DNA of 64,000 nucleotides, taken from the NCBI GenBank assembly GCA_023014335.1, contig JAECYW010000010.1, positions 868,001 through 932,000 of the forward strand, read 5' to 3'. Below the pieces are notes generated by a model, which had not been told where the DNA came from, searched no databases, and saw only the letters and a program-made list of their open reading frames with translations. This document shows positions 1-13,854 of this stretch, piece after piece (position 1 is the stretch's first letter; the number at the start of each line of letters is the position of its first letter). The DNA comes from Galerina marginata (lineage: Eukaryota > Basidiomycota > Agaricomycetes > Agaricales > Galerinaceae). Both the position numbers and the translations under genes were made by a program.

Positions 1-319
1 GAACAATGGCCGAAGCGCGCGAGGGGTTCAGATATCCGAGGGGGATTGGGAGATGAAGGCGAGCAATTGGGGAAGCGCGATTGCATGAAATCCTTTGCGA
101 TTGACAGCGTTCTGGATCGTGATAAATTTGGACACATCCTTGCCATAATTAGATCTTGGCGAGCTCGCAGTCGTTTTCTTGAGTCGATACTTAGCGCAGC
201 TTTCTGCTGGACAAGATGGCTGGAGAGATCGTGGATGTGGGTGTCGAAGGAAGGTTTCAGGGTTTCAGGGTCAGGTGACGGCGGAGGGCAGTCAGGGATG
301 AGGAGAGGGATCTGAGCGG
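1..319 (-). CDS. Possible 5'-truncated exon of a minus-strand gene running off the left edge
   Basis: On the minus strand a frame stays open from a tttttag acceptor-like site at 320-322 for roughly 300 nt. It reads like protein: a Pro-rich start, then FDTHIHDLSSHLVQQKAALS and a basic RKRLRARQDL segment that would suit a helix. I do not recognise a family. No start codon is evident between here and the RAX1-like gene, so the first exon would have to overlap that gene's upstream region. A donor or the rest of the gene would lie beyond base 1. The plus-strand open frame over the same stretch has no credible protein character. Weak call resting only on open frame and composition. Confidence 0.3.
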
Positions 320-578
320 CTAAAAATGGCTAGTTCGGTTCGGTGTCAAAATACGGAAAAGGGCAGACTACTTATTACGACCTGCACTCTATCCACTCAT
401 GCGCTTTCGGCCACCTTCCTCCCTCCACTCTCCTCTTCAATGTCGCGTCAGCCAAAAAAGTTTACTCCAACCCAGCCAAGGACTTACAAGGTCACCATGA
501 AGGCCGTCCTCTCCTTACCCGTAGGTCGCCTACAACATTTCCTTATCTGCCTTTCTTATACAGACACCAGGCTCGACT

Positions 579-2510
579 ATGTCAACCCCCTCCTGCTGTG
601 GGCAAGGTCAGATCCTGCACCGGTGAGTACCCTTTTTCTCTACCACTCATCTCGTTCTTATTTTCATCTCAATCAAAGTTACACCTCTCTACAACGTTCG
701 CCTGGACGACGTCTTGGATAGGAATCACCTACCCCCGCTGGGTGAGTTCGTCGAATGCCTCGTTTTTCAATCGATTTACCAATACGCCTACCCTTGCTCC
801 AGGCCTCAAAGACTTTGAGGTAATAAGAGTTCATTGTCTTGAAATGCATTGCAGAGCTTGATCGAAATAATAGGAATGGCTTCTCTTCGTCGAAATGAGC
901 CCAGAAAATCTGTAACTTCATTTATCCTCACCTTTCACATCTCCCTCCGTTAACGCCGTTATTTTCAGATACTTTATCCTCTGGCTTCGAGACTATAAGC
1001 AAAGATACAATCAATGGAAGTCCCAGTCCGCCTTCCAGAAGAGGAACGCAACCTCTGATTATAACTGGTCCACCCAGCACTCCTCTCAGCTCGCCATGTT
1101 CTACGCCCGTGCCAAGCAAACCTTCTTCACTCCAGGCTCTGAATACGAGCTTAATCTCACTTCCACTCTTTTGGCCCCATTTCATAAACCCGATGCGTCG
1201 CCCCATCCAGATCCCTCACTCTTTCGAGAAGTCAAGCTGGAAACGTACCGCACGCTAGATGCCAGCCTGAAGCGATTCGTGCACGCGCAATTTAATAACG
1301 TCGGTAACAGCCGTATCATGTGTGGTATCGTCGCCGGAATCATCTTCACTCTCGTCGGCTTCATCCCTCCATTAGCGCTGAATTTTCTCCATGGCGGTTC
1401 GCGCTGGGCGAGGTTACTTGCACTACCTGGTCTTTGGGTCGGAATCACCGTTCTACTCACATCATTGAATGGCGTTTGCATGGGCATTTACATATTCGGC
1501 GACCTACGTCAGCTGCGCAAGTTTGAGCTCTCGCGCCCCCCTATATCCAAACCTCTACCACTCCCTCCGTTCAAAGGCCACCACCCGGCTCCACGGCCTG
1601 TGTCGCCCACAGACTCGATTTTGCCAATACAGCAGGCCAGAAAACAAGGGGCGCCTAATTCTGGATCTTCAAGGGACCGCACACCATCAATAGCTTCGGA
1701 GGCTAGCTCCCACACAGTCTCCTCAGACGATCACATCCAAATTTCCCCCGCGTACTACGACGCCGATGACATCGACGTGCTAGCGACGTCCTCAATATAC
1801 CACACTGATCTCGAAAAGCAGGATAACGAAGATAAGACCAATGCAAATCCACTGGACTCGTTCTTGGCAACTGCAGGGTTTATCCGCCCCTTCGAACCAA
1901 TGTCGGACGACGAAGAAGATCTGCAGCGATCCATGGATTTACCACAACGTCATCAGCTGATAACGCCTTCGATTTCGACTCTCTGCCCAGCCGACCTAAA
2001 TTCGTCTCATCCACCGACGAGAAATCCATCCCACACCGTACCCGCGCCGAGTGGCAAGCAGCACAACCTGCTGCCCATCCAGATTCCCCGCCCACCCGAG
2101 CCCGCTGTGCCCACAGGAACACTAGCGCGCATGCAGGACAAGTGCAACATCGCGCCTTACCGGCTGCAGACGGGTTACCTCGAAGCCCGACACCCCGAGC
2201 ACCGCCTCCTGGGGCCCCGGCAGCCCGCAGGCGCCGCACCCGAGCAGCCCATACTGGTCTGAGCACCCTAACCACTCTTCGTCGTCTGCGACGGCGACCG
2301 GCTCGCTCAGACCCAGAGAAGACGATGCGCAAAAGGCTGAGAAACATTTTGTCGGTGCCGGCGTTTGCGGTGCCGCTGACGCGCGTGCTGAACCCGGTCA
2401 TTGTGCGCGGCCAGTGGGAGATTGTGATACGCTGCATGATCCTGGCGTTCTTGCTTGCGTGGACTATTGTGGGGGGTTTGTTGGCCATTCCGCCTCTTAC
2501 GAGGAAGTGA
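579..2510 (+). CDS. RAX1: RAX1-like RGS-domain membrane protein
   Basis: Likely a polarity or bud-site type regulator with an N-terminal RGS fold and C-terminal membrane helices, as in the RAX1 family. Traced exons: 579-606, 679-741, 803-819, 874-911, then 969 onward; these join without a stop to give MSTPSCCGQVTPLYNV and then GLKDFEEWLLFVEMSPENLY, LWLRDYKQRYNQW and FVHAQFNNVGNSRIMCG, typical of this group. Two hydrophobic helices follow (about 1315-1395 and 1410-1500), then a low-complexity Ser/Pro/acidic linker. The C-terminus, which ends in a third helix (AFLLAWTIVGGLLAIPPL), is in a different frame: FDFDSLPSRP at about 1968 onward is one base out of register with the frame ending PQRHQ at 1957. 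No intron fits there, so this is an indel or sequencing error. An alternative upstream ATG at 439 exists, but the chain from 579 joins better. About 560 residues if the shift is ignored. Confidence 0.8.
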
Positions 2511-3236
2511 TACGCCTTCGTTTTGCTTTCTTTTCTTTTCTCTTTTAGACCATTCATGTTCTTGCCACCTGACGGCCTTCATTGAAGTTCATTCTTTATT
2601 TCTCCCCTTGCATGCTCATTTGTATCATCAAGCATAAATTAGTTGTACTATTTCCTGTCGCTGTATGCACTCTCAACCGTATTTCTTGCCTATCCCCTGC
2701 ATCTTCTCGAACTCTTATGTGGCCCGCCAACCTTCATCCCGCCTTCCCGCTATCTTTATTATCCCCACTCGACCGACACCACATTCCTTATCCAATTGCC
2801 TCAGGCTAGACTGACCGCGATCCTTCATTGAATTCGTTAACTTTTTTAAATACAATCCCTGGACGTTCTCTGTACCGCAATCCATGCATGTTTCCTGATC
2901 TACATCATCTTACAAACCTCAAGTAGATATCGGGGCGGCGAATAGAATCTCAGTGTAAATCACCAACCGAGCCCCGGAACATCACAAACGGATGACATGC
3001 ATAATGAAATCGATAACAAGCACCGGGAACCAAGACAAAGGCGCATTTGAAAGATAAAATAATCACCGGAATTGAGTTCAGCATAGCTATTCCCTGGATC
3101 TGCGCGTAACATATATAGTCATGGACCGGTCATGACGGTCAATCCGACTTGATGGGTAAGTTCTTCGAATTTAAGCATGATCATCGAGTCAGAAGTTTAA
3201 CCCTGTATGGCCTAATTCTCATATGAAGTACCCAAT
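2511..3236. other. Intergenic, convergent 3' ends
   Basis: Lies between the stop of the RAX1-like gene and the end of the amidohydrolase gene. The first 300 bases are pyrimidine-rich, as expected of a 3' UTR. I see no gene, RNA or repeat here. Confidence 0.6.
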
Positions 3237-5037
3237 TCACGACGAGAACCACTTTACACTGCGCCTGGATGCAACTAGTTTTCCCAGACTTGATCGTGGT
3301 CCTGTCGAAGCAAGGATTTAGGACCGCGCTCTGCAGCGATTGACTCCCGTGGAGGATGACAAAGTCGGCAGGATCGTCGGTGTTTGGGGCGAGATCGAGC
3401 GGAATTTGCGTCTGGCCAATCGCCCGTTTGGAGGTTAGCGAGACAGAACGCTGAGATGCATTGGGGTTAGCACGGAGGAGTGCGTGTCAATACTAAGCGG
3501 GATGACAAGGTTCCAGACTCGGCAAGCCCGATGATAAGACAACAAAAAAGAGACAAGAGGCGAAGTGAAATAGGATTGACACGTACCGCAAGCGTACGGA
3601 TATCTTCTGGAGTAGCTGCTTGGAATATTCCGACACCGAAGGCGCAGAGGGATAAGGGATCAAGAGAGCCTTGTGGAGTGAACGCATTTTCGACGTTATT
3701 GACCGACATGGCTACCTCAATTCCATAATGTTGTGCGATGTATGGCACGCGGAGTGTGCCCCGTGGCGCTCCCAGTGGTTCATCCTTACTCCCTCTTCCC
3801 TGCATGTACATGTCTGACTGAGGAAGGCCTACGAAGGTGATGGGCAGGTCAGAGATGGCAGCAGCGAGCTCACGCCACTGTTCTGCAGAGAACAGCTGGA
3901 GGCGCGTCGCATGCCCAATTGTGATGCGCGGACAAGCACTTTTGAAGTGCCGCATTGAGACTACATCGTCGGTGGTACTCCTTTTGGAATGAGGTTCTGC
4001 AGCCGAAATCCCGCGATATCGAGTTGTGGCTTGCGCTATGACTTCGTAGATGAGCGGCTCGGTAATTCGGGTCAAGGTTATAGTCGAGGTGGAAGTCGAC
4101 ATGATTTATGCGCTGAGCATCCGCGACATCAAAGATGAGACCAATGTTCTTTTTGGCCTGCTCGATGCTGGGTTCTACGTACGGCGCGGAACCGACAACA
4201 TCAACGCCCCGGCGCTGTGCTGCCTCCTTGAGAAGAATAAAATTTTGACCAGGTTCTTGATGATCCAAAGAATCAAAGAGCGGTTCTTGAGCGAAAACTG
4301 CGTTTAAGGTACTGTAATCAGTTCAATCATGATCCGGACGTCTACAAAGAAGCGGGAGGAATTAAAAAGTACGTACTTGCGATTTGCACCTCACAATGTC
4401 CGCGATAGTCGTCCTGGAGTTTTAAGGCTGCATCAAGGCAGGCGAATCCAACGGAGGTGTCTACCTCGATGTGAGCCCTCATGGCAGTTACTCCATTTTC
4501 TACGCTTTCTCGAATTATTCGTGCTCCTCGGTTATACAGGTCGTCCGAGCGTTTAGAGTATTCTGATTTTGCAGCTTTCGTTACCTCCATCGCTTCTGCA
4601 AAATCACTGCATGTTAGATCAATTGGTTTAGTACATGTATGGCAAGTAGTTTTGATGGCCTACCCTTTCACCAGCTCTCCGCATCTATCGAGAATGAAGC
4701 ATTTGTCGAGATGAATATGGGAATGACAGAGCCTGAACAACGAGTTGGAAAACGAGTTCGGCGATGAGATATATTTTCAGGAATATAAGGCTCACGAGGG
4801 CAACATTAGGCCACCTTGTGCGTCCAAAACTGAACTCGTAGTAGGATCTTCCAGTGATACGGATTCGGAGACTTCTGTGGATCGAGCATCCTCGCCTGAG
4901 GGTGATATCTTGAAAACTCGACCGCCGTGGCATTGTACTGACCATATCTTCGCAGCCCGATCCTTGTCGAGGTAGGCTAGATGAACATTCTTGACCACGA
5001 TGTCTCCGTCAGGCAGCGATGTTTGCACGTCTTTCAT
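3237..5037 (-). CDS. Metal-dependent amidohydrolase, cytosine-deaminase-like
   Basis: Predicted to hydrolyse a C-N bond in a cyclic or amino-substituted substrate with a metal in a TIM barrel; the substrate is unknown. Visible landmarks in order: MKDVQTSLPDGDIVVKNVHL start, metal-site motif HSHIHLDKC at about 4710-4730, MRAHIEVDTS, DFHLDYNLDP, ITIGHATRLQLF, GLPQSDMYMQG and VNNVENAFTPQGSLDPL near the C-terminus. The ATG at 5037 is chosen because it is the first in frame ahead of the beta-sandwich-like N-terminal segment. Several introns of 50-200 nt interrupt it. Two single-base frame breaks are needed to keep conserved blocks together: one near 4065 (LDPN / TEPLIYEV) and one at the T-run near 3280 just before KLVASRRSVKWFS. 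These could be errors or early decay. The Asp usually found in SDN-type motifs of cytosine deaminase appears as Asn in VNNVEN; I cannot say whether that is normal for this clade. Confidence 0.75.
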
Positions 5038-7730
5038 ATCGATATAGGCCAATTCTTTCTCCAGAGTACGAGAAATTGTCAAATCTTAGGACGAGGTGGC
5101 TACCATGCCACTATCGTGAGATTTTTCCGGTCCGTTCAGCGAGGTGTAGCGTTCAGAACACCTTCCTTGTTGCAGTAATATCGGCGATGGCTGTCTGGCA
5201 AAAAGAACTGGACTCACCTCGATCCAGCTCAACATTCGCCTAATATCACGCATGGCCTATTCTGTTAAGCGAGGTGAAAAAATGCGCTCCGCGGCGACCA
5301 GGACAGCGTTAAAGGAAGGAAATCCGATTAAAAGCATGGATGAGAACAAGCATGGTCGGAGTCATTCTTTGATGGCGGACTCTAGCATCCGCGTGTTTCC
5401 CTTTTCGACCAAAACCACCACCAGGACCTCACCAGTCGATACTCCATTCTGTCATTTCTGAATTCTAGGATCCGACGCCCATGCATACGACATCGTGCTT
5501 CGTGTTAAAGATCTCCACCATTTCACGGACCTCCAAAGCGACACGAGGCAATGCCGATTACCGCCATACCATGCATTCCGACATCTCACTATGAAAACCA
5601 AGTTTAGGTGGCTCTTTGTCGTCTTCTTCTCGGAAAGCACTTGGAATTCGTGGCGGAAGGCGCGAGGCGCTGGAGCTTTGCCATGCCACAACCACGACTA
5701 TTGCCCCAAAAACTTTGTTTCCTTCTGGGTCTCTTGGCTCTACATCCCTTGCTCCATTGTGACAATATGAATTCGACATGCGGTCCCGGAGGTTAGGTGA
5801 AATCATCGTCAAGGTGAGCGTGACTTGTCAATTATACTCCATGATATCCGTTGGGCAACAATAGAATCACTAAAGCTGTCAGTTAAATATAGAGAAATAA
5901 ATGGTTCGCGGGAGGGTAAACGTGCCCTCTGGCAATTATTCGGACTGCTCCAGGAGCCACGAGAACTGGGGAACGTCCTCGAGGCAAGGATAACAGTGGT
6001 CAGGGCTCGATATAGAGATCTTTCCATATGGACGAATGCCCAAGAACGATTTGACAGGATTTGACCCAAACCATCAACACGTAGGTAATTAAATCGCCTT
6101 TTGATCCATTCCGGTAATCGTTCTGTTCTGGTGTAGCTGGGAGAATCTCCGACATGCCTTCAACCCATCTGAGCAAGGTTACGCGAACAGTTATACTTCC
6201 TAGGGAGTGCTCTAGGATATTTTCATTGCACGACCAGAAAAGCTTATGTGAATCTCGTACCGTTTACCCGACCCGGGTACTTACATGAAAAACTCGTTAC
6301 AAGTCCCCTATGTGCTATGACAACATCTTTCAAACCCCAACAGCAATGTCTTCATCATTATTCCCCTTTGTCCGGAACTGGGCAACACGTTCGGGGGTGA
6401 GTTACGACTTCCCAAAGCCATTTTCGTCCTCGGCCACGGAAGCGACCCTCAAAGGATGTCGTAAAGTAGGCTTTGCGTTGCTTATCTTCACCTATCAGTA
6501 AAGTTCGTACTGATTGTAAAGAAAGTTGACTATACCCTCAAGCTTGACATGGCCCATTCTAAGCACTAGTTTCATCTCGCCTCCTCCCGGATTCTCATGC
6601 GTCTCATGTATTCGAACGGCGGTGGCATTCCTGCCGTTGTCTCCGGAACGCACTACTTACAAATTATTTTTCTTGCCACCACTGGCACCCGCGCGTGAAC
6701 GCACAGGCAGCCTAGTCGCTACCTCTCTGGATCAACCCGCGACCATGGGCGTTCCGCAGCCAACACATGATTACAAGCACCGAATATTTCATCTCCCAGA
6801 ACTTTATTGTTTAATCTCGTTTCGCCCGTTTTCAGGCAGTGTCATAGGGCGAAAAGATATTTGACCTTCGTGGCATGGCGCCGCCCTAATATCAGGACCA
6901 CCCGTCTTCTAATCGTTCGAAGTTCCTTGCATGAGACACGAGGGGGTTCTACCAGTTTTCTTGAGTGCAATCATGTGTTCATGGCTTACAGACTCAGTCA
7001 GACCGACAGAGGGAACTTTTCTAATGTAACGAATTATCGGGAAGCTTTACCCAGATCGAACCGTTTGTCCGCTGTCAATTGAACGAAGTATACTTATAAG
7101 TCTCTGAGAAACTTGAACGCATTCGGGTTTGTGCATATGCCTTTATGATCTGTAAACCAACGAAAAGACCTCTTTTGGGATGAACAGAGTGACTGTTGTA
7201 CCTTTTCTTGATCCCCACTCCCTTCTCGTGTCAATGTCACCGAACGAACAAATAGTAAAGCTTCGGGGTTCCTCACTTATGGATACTCTGGAACCGTTGA
7301 TGCAGATAAGCAGCCCTTTTGTCGGACAAAATCGGCTTTACAGTGCGTATCATTGCTGTGGACAGTGGGTATATATGTGATATGATAGATGGAAGATGGA
7401 TGCGTGCTGGCGTGGAGAATACAAGATATTATAACATATAAGGAATTCATTCAGTTGATAAGTCAAGTAAGTCGTAGTGTAAGGGAGTCAAAAAGAGAGA
7501 CATGTGTCAACGGCGTGTCCATGTCGGGGTATCTAAAAATTCAGGGAAATTTAAATGCTGGGAGAAAGCGTAGGTAATAGTAATGTAGGCGTGTGGGCGC
7601 ATGTAAAAAATGGGTGTCGCGTGCATTTGGGTTGTTGTGGGTGCGTGGGCGAAGGCGATTCCGAAGAGCACAAGCGGGCGGAAGAGAAAACGAAGAATGC
7701 AAAAAAGTCGAATCACGTCTGCGAGGCGAT
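5038..7730. other. Gene-poor stretch upstream of the amidohydrolase
   Basis: Short open frames only. A minus-strand frame at 5558-5812 followed by another around 5452-5560 has somewhat protein-like character (for example EDDKEPPKLGFHSEMS and, in another frame, VREMVEIFNTKHDVVCMG), which could be the remains of a gene, but I recognise no family and no consistent splice chain. The rest, 5.8-7.7 kb, shows nothing I can name. Confidence 0.4.
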
Positions 7731-10203
7731 TCAGGCCAACCGATTCGAGAAAAAGCCCTCAGTCTCGTAGAGCGGCAGATGCGTGTTCAAATGGATGAGC
7801 GCTAGACGCGCGATTTTCTCTGCCAGGCGGCGGATCTCGTCCGTGAGCGACTCCATTCCAGCCGCCTGCGTGGGGCTCACATGTGTCTCGGACATATTCC
7901 CGCTTGCAGCCAGGTCCACGCTGAGCGATTTCCCCGCACTCGCGGCAGCGTCGCGTCCGGGGTAGGCCAGACACACGACCGCGTCGAACACGGCGTCGCG
8001 CATGCGGTTGTGGAGGAAAACGCTCAGCGTTGAGCCGGGCTGCATGTTTGCGTCTGCCCACCGCTGTGCCACGCTCCGAATGGCTGGGTCAGGTGCGTCT
8101 CCGACACCGAGGCTGAACGACGACGCCGCTTCCGCACAAGGCGAGCCCGAGGCACGCATCCGGATATCATACGCCCGTTTCGCGATCTGCAGCACGAGAT
8201 CCTGCTTGACGTTCCGGCGTTGTTCCAAATCCTTGCTCTCCTGGGGGGACGGCGGCGCTGCTTCCTCGTCAGAGGCAGACAAAAAACACGTTCCCAGGCA
8301 CGCAGGTCCGATATCCCGAATTTCGCGTTTGAGTCTCATCATGTCGTTCTGATCGACCTTGATGCCCAAAGCTGAGGAATCAGGAGAGTCCGAAAAGACG
8401 AGCTGGCGGAAAAGGAGCATGAACATGTAGAGCGCGGTGGTGTCAACCGCGTCGGAACTGAGGTGTGAAAGCCGTGACTTGTCGAGATATAGTGATTCAG
8501 GAACCATGACGGTTGGTGAGGCGGGTGGAGTCGTTGCTGTTGGGCTGATGGGTGAAGGAGGCGGAGAATTGCTGGGAGACGATGGTAACAACGATAAATT
8601 CGAGGGGTCAAAGATAAAGTCGACGACTCCTTTTAGAGAGGAAAGGAAAATCTGCTGATTCCGCGTCAGGTCTGTATACCTGAGAGAACCGCCCGGATAA
8701 GAGGGGTGCAGGATAGGTTGTGCCCTGTTGAGCAAAGCATTGTGGGCGGAGTGAAGCCATTCTCGGGTGTTATGCAAAGATGCCTCTGCGCCAAAGCGAA
8801 TTTTAAAAGCCTTAACCTCAAAAATACCGGTGTTGCGCAGTAACCACGGACGAAGTTGCGTGAGTTGGTGGTTTGCAATATCCTGAAAACAGTTTAAATT
8901 GGGCTAAATTTCACGGCGTAAATCGCAAGTTCTCACCAGCTTCATTAGCTCCAATAATTCGAGACACGTTCTGACGGCCTTGAAGGCTTCAGGGCCAGGC
9001 TGTTGAGCAATTTGGACCATCTCCTCGACTGTACGATCTCTCATAGGCGCGCAGTGGTGTTTCAGGGTCTCACCGATCTGGAAGAAGAGACCTGACGGGT
9101 CGAACACTTTATGCCTCAGCTCTTGCTCAATCAGTGCAGGGTCGAAGATGGAACGCAGGTAAGCAGCGTGCGCAGAGTGCTCCTGCGCTTGCTCCTTGAT
9201 AGCATTTGGGTCTGTGTATACAGCGGTGTTGGAGAGGGGTTGGATGACCCAAACCATGACTTCGAGAAATTCTGTGAGGAGTGCTGGGATGCGTGAAGGC
9301 AATCGTACGGTATACAGGCCGGAACCAGCAGTGGTCTGTACGACGGGTCGTGACACCATGGACATTGGCCACCGCGAACAGATGCAAACCGTCGGTCGGA
9401 GCTCTCCGTCACCGTTGAGAGTGACACAGGTGCAACCCGTCTGTATTTCCTCCCAGACGGCATTCCAGTACTTTTCGAATTGTTCGCGCTTCCGCCGCGG
9501 TCGGAATTGAAGACCTGGGTCGAATAAAAGGTCGTGACCTGGAAAACGAGTGAGATAATATATAAAGCGAGATGGTACATTACGCACGAATGACTGGGTT
9601 TCGCAGAATTATGTCCAAGTCCAATTCTCTCAGCGTCGAACGGTTGATCAGGGGTTTGGTCGGGGGTATGTGGGGTGAGTTGAAGTCGATGGGGGACTGG
9701 GAGATGTTGAGCAATTTCACGACCATTGCGGATTCCACGCCTTCCGAGTAGGACTCGGGTTCATGGCGCTCACGAAGCAAGGAGCCGGACGACGGACCCG
9801 GGTCGGCGGTGGAGACGATACCAATGTCTTCAATGTCACTTCCCTGCCGGATAGCGGTGAGTGGCGACGGAATAATTTTGTGGGGTGACCTGCGGGGGTG
9901 CCGCCTGGTGTGGCTACTGCGGAGAGTTTTGTCATGGGTGTCGATGCGCGGTCGCTTGGAGGCGCTCGAACCGAGGATGGGCTGGGACGTCAGTGGACTG
10001 GATACCTGGGGCGAGGTGGGCGAGGTCCGCCAGAGGTTGTCATCTGTGGTTAGCCACGGACGACGCGGAGCATTAGAAGAGGGGCCGGCGACACTCGACG
10101 GGTCTCTGTCAGCAACAGCTGCTGGATCGCCAGCGGAGGGGTCCTGGCAGTCGTCGGAGTCCTGCTTGCGCTTTGCGGGACAGTGGTGTGCAAGGTCATC
10201 CAT
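7731..10203 (-). CDS. SOK1: TCP11 / SOK1-domain protein
   Basis: Member of the T-complex-11 family; the yeast member SOK1 was isolated as a suppressor of protein kinase A defects, so a role in cAMP/PKA signalling is likely but inferred. Three exons join cleanly: 10203-9588, 9538-8937 and 8882-7731, giving 789 residues. The first exon is a low-complexity Ser/Pro-rich region with a basic patch, ending in STLRELDLDIILRNPVIRHD, the conserved entry to the TCP11 domain, which continues LLFDPGLQFRP across the first intron. The domain then runs through exons 2 and 3 to the end, with a disordered Ser/Pro insert around 8500-8600. Splice phases (1 and 0) were checked and keep the frame. The ATG at 10203 (MDDLAHHC) follows a CT-rich leader. 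No breaks seen. Confidence 0.9.
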
Positions 10204-10250
10204 GGGCAAGAAGAGAAGAGAAAAGGGGCCTGGGGAGGGGTATATAAAAG
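10204..10250 (-). promoter_or_regulatory. Putative core promoter of the TCP11/SOK1 gene
   Basis: Reading the coding strand there is a TATA-like TTTTATATA (10241-10250) and then a 35-nt pyrimidine-rich run, CCCTCC...CTTTTCTCTTCTCTTC, right up to the ATG. A TATA element followed by a CT tract is a common arrangement in fungal promoters. The spacing to the ATG is short, so the transcription start would lie within the CT tract. Confidence 0.4.
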
Positions 10251-11471
10251 CCAGGACACATGGTGGGATCCCAAGAATGGACTACAAGACAAGGCGTGTG
10301 GGCATCAGCTAAATTGCATGCAATCGCTCTGCCACACGGTCCACCACAAGTCGCATGCCGTGACATGCCTGCAGAACAGAAGAAAAGGACAACCGAGATT
10401 ATCCCAACGGCCCAATTATGTCCATATATCGCATAACATCAAATGCCTTGAGGTGAACACACCCGCCAAGGGTCCTCCTTGCGGAGATGAGCGTGGTACC
10501 TCCGAGACTTGCTTTTTCTCAATTACGGTCCAACATCGCTTAATTTTCGCACAACGCACAATTGGGCACAATGTCTACTTTGGGCCTCGCAAGCACACCA
10601 CCGCAGCTCGCTCTCCTCGTATATCTAGATTAATCTTGCAACAAACTGGCTACTAGTCCCTCTTAATGGGCCACCCAGCCACTTCTTACGACTCTCTTCA
10701 TATTCTCTGACATTCTCTGGCAACTTGAATTAATCTCGAGCTCGCCGGCCACAGTTAACCCCTGCCCATCGACACCCCGAATTCTCGTCTTAATTACCCA
10801 ATGCAGAAAAACTCCTTTCATATCGTAACCTGAGGCTCTTCCTTCCACGGCCTTAATCAGTCGTGGGTCTACCCAGGCTTGTGGCCAGCTATCAAGGCGT
10901 TTTAGGATGCACTTAACTTTCTCAGAAGCGGCGCATCTCATTTCTACTGTGATAAATACATGCACTACTTCCGACCCTTCAAACCCCGGCTATCCACATG
11001 CGCCTCCTTTTGTGCATGCTCAGGCTCATGCTTCCCGCCATAGGTAGCCTTCGACGCACTTCGACGTCTCACACTAGCACGACAACGAACGACCCGTCCT
11101 AATAGCCGGCAAGAGCGTCACATATATCCCGTTCAGCCGGACAAATAAATAGGCTTGCATATGCATTTTCTCGCTACCGAACGACCTGCCTCTCCTTTCA
11201 TGTCGGAGTAATGCAGAAAAACATCACGAGAAATGATTTCATCCCACGTTTTATCATCTTGAATGACAGATAACTGCTATTTATGAATCCTGAAATGAAA
11301 AACCACGCCACGGTCGTTGATAGCGAGTCTCCAGAAATTAAGGACTTGACAGAAAGAATCGGCATTTGCTGCTCAAAGGCGAAAGGAGCTAGCAAAATGG
11401 GTCTAGTTCACAATTTTCCTACAAATAGCTGCTAAAAAGTCTGCTTTCGAGATGTCGTCACTGTCATTAAC
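10251..11471. other. Intergenic between TCP11/SOK1 promoter and VMA2 3' end
   Basis: About 1.2 kb holding the upstream region of the TCP11/SOK1 gene and the 3' UTR of VMA2. Open frames at 10183-10656 (+) and 10663-10965 (-) are short, lack family motifs and have no splice partners. Nothing else seen. Confidence 0.5.
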
Positions 11472-13574
<2,103 letters not shown>

Positions 13575-13854
13575 TGCAAAATATCTCAGATAACAATATT
13601 TCGATTCTTATAATCGGCCTCAAATTCTCAAAAGGAGGCTCGGCGTACGAAATCGTGGGCGATTGGGGATAGTTCAGGGCCTTCCTCGATGCAACAAGGA
13701 AGAGACGAAAGGTGGTTGTGCAGAACGGCTCATCATCATCATAGCCCCCGATTTGTGCTCTTTACGTTTTCCCACGCCCTACCCTGAAAAGAATCCATTT
13801 CACAAAATTTCTACGGGTATTTTGCGGGTATTGTACTCTAATCCAGTTTATAGA

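Noticed and set aside
1880..2557. 225-codon minus-strand frame
   Set aside because: Antisense of the RAX1-like C-terminal linker; Arg-rich from GC bias.
8002..8352. Plus-strand frame of 116 codons
   Set aside because: Antisense to the last exon of the TCP11/SOK1 gene.
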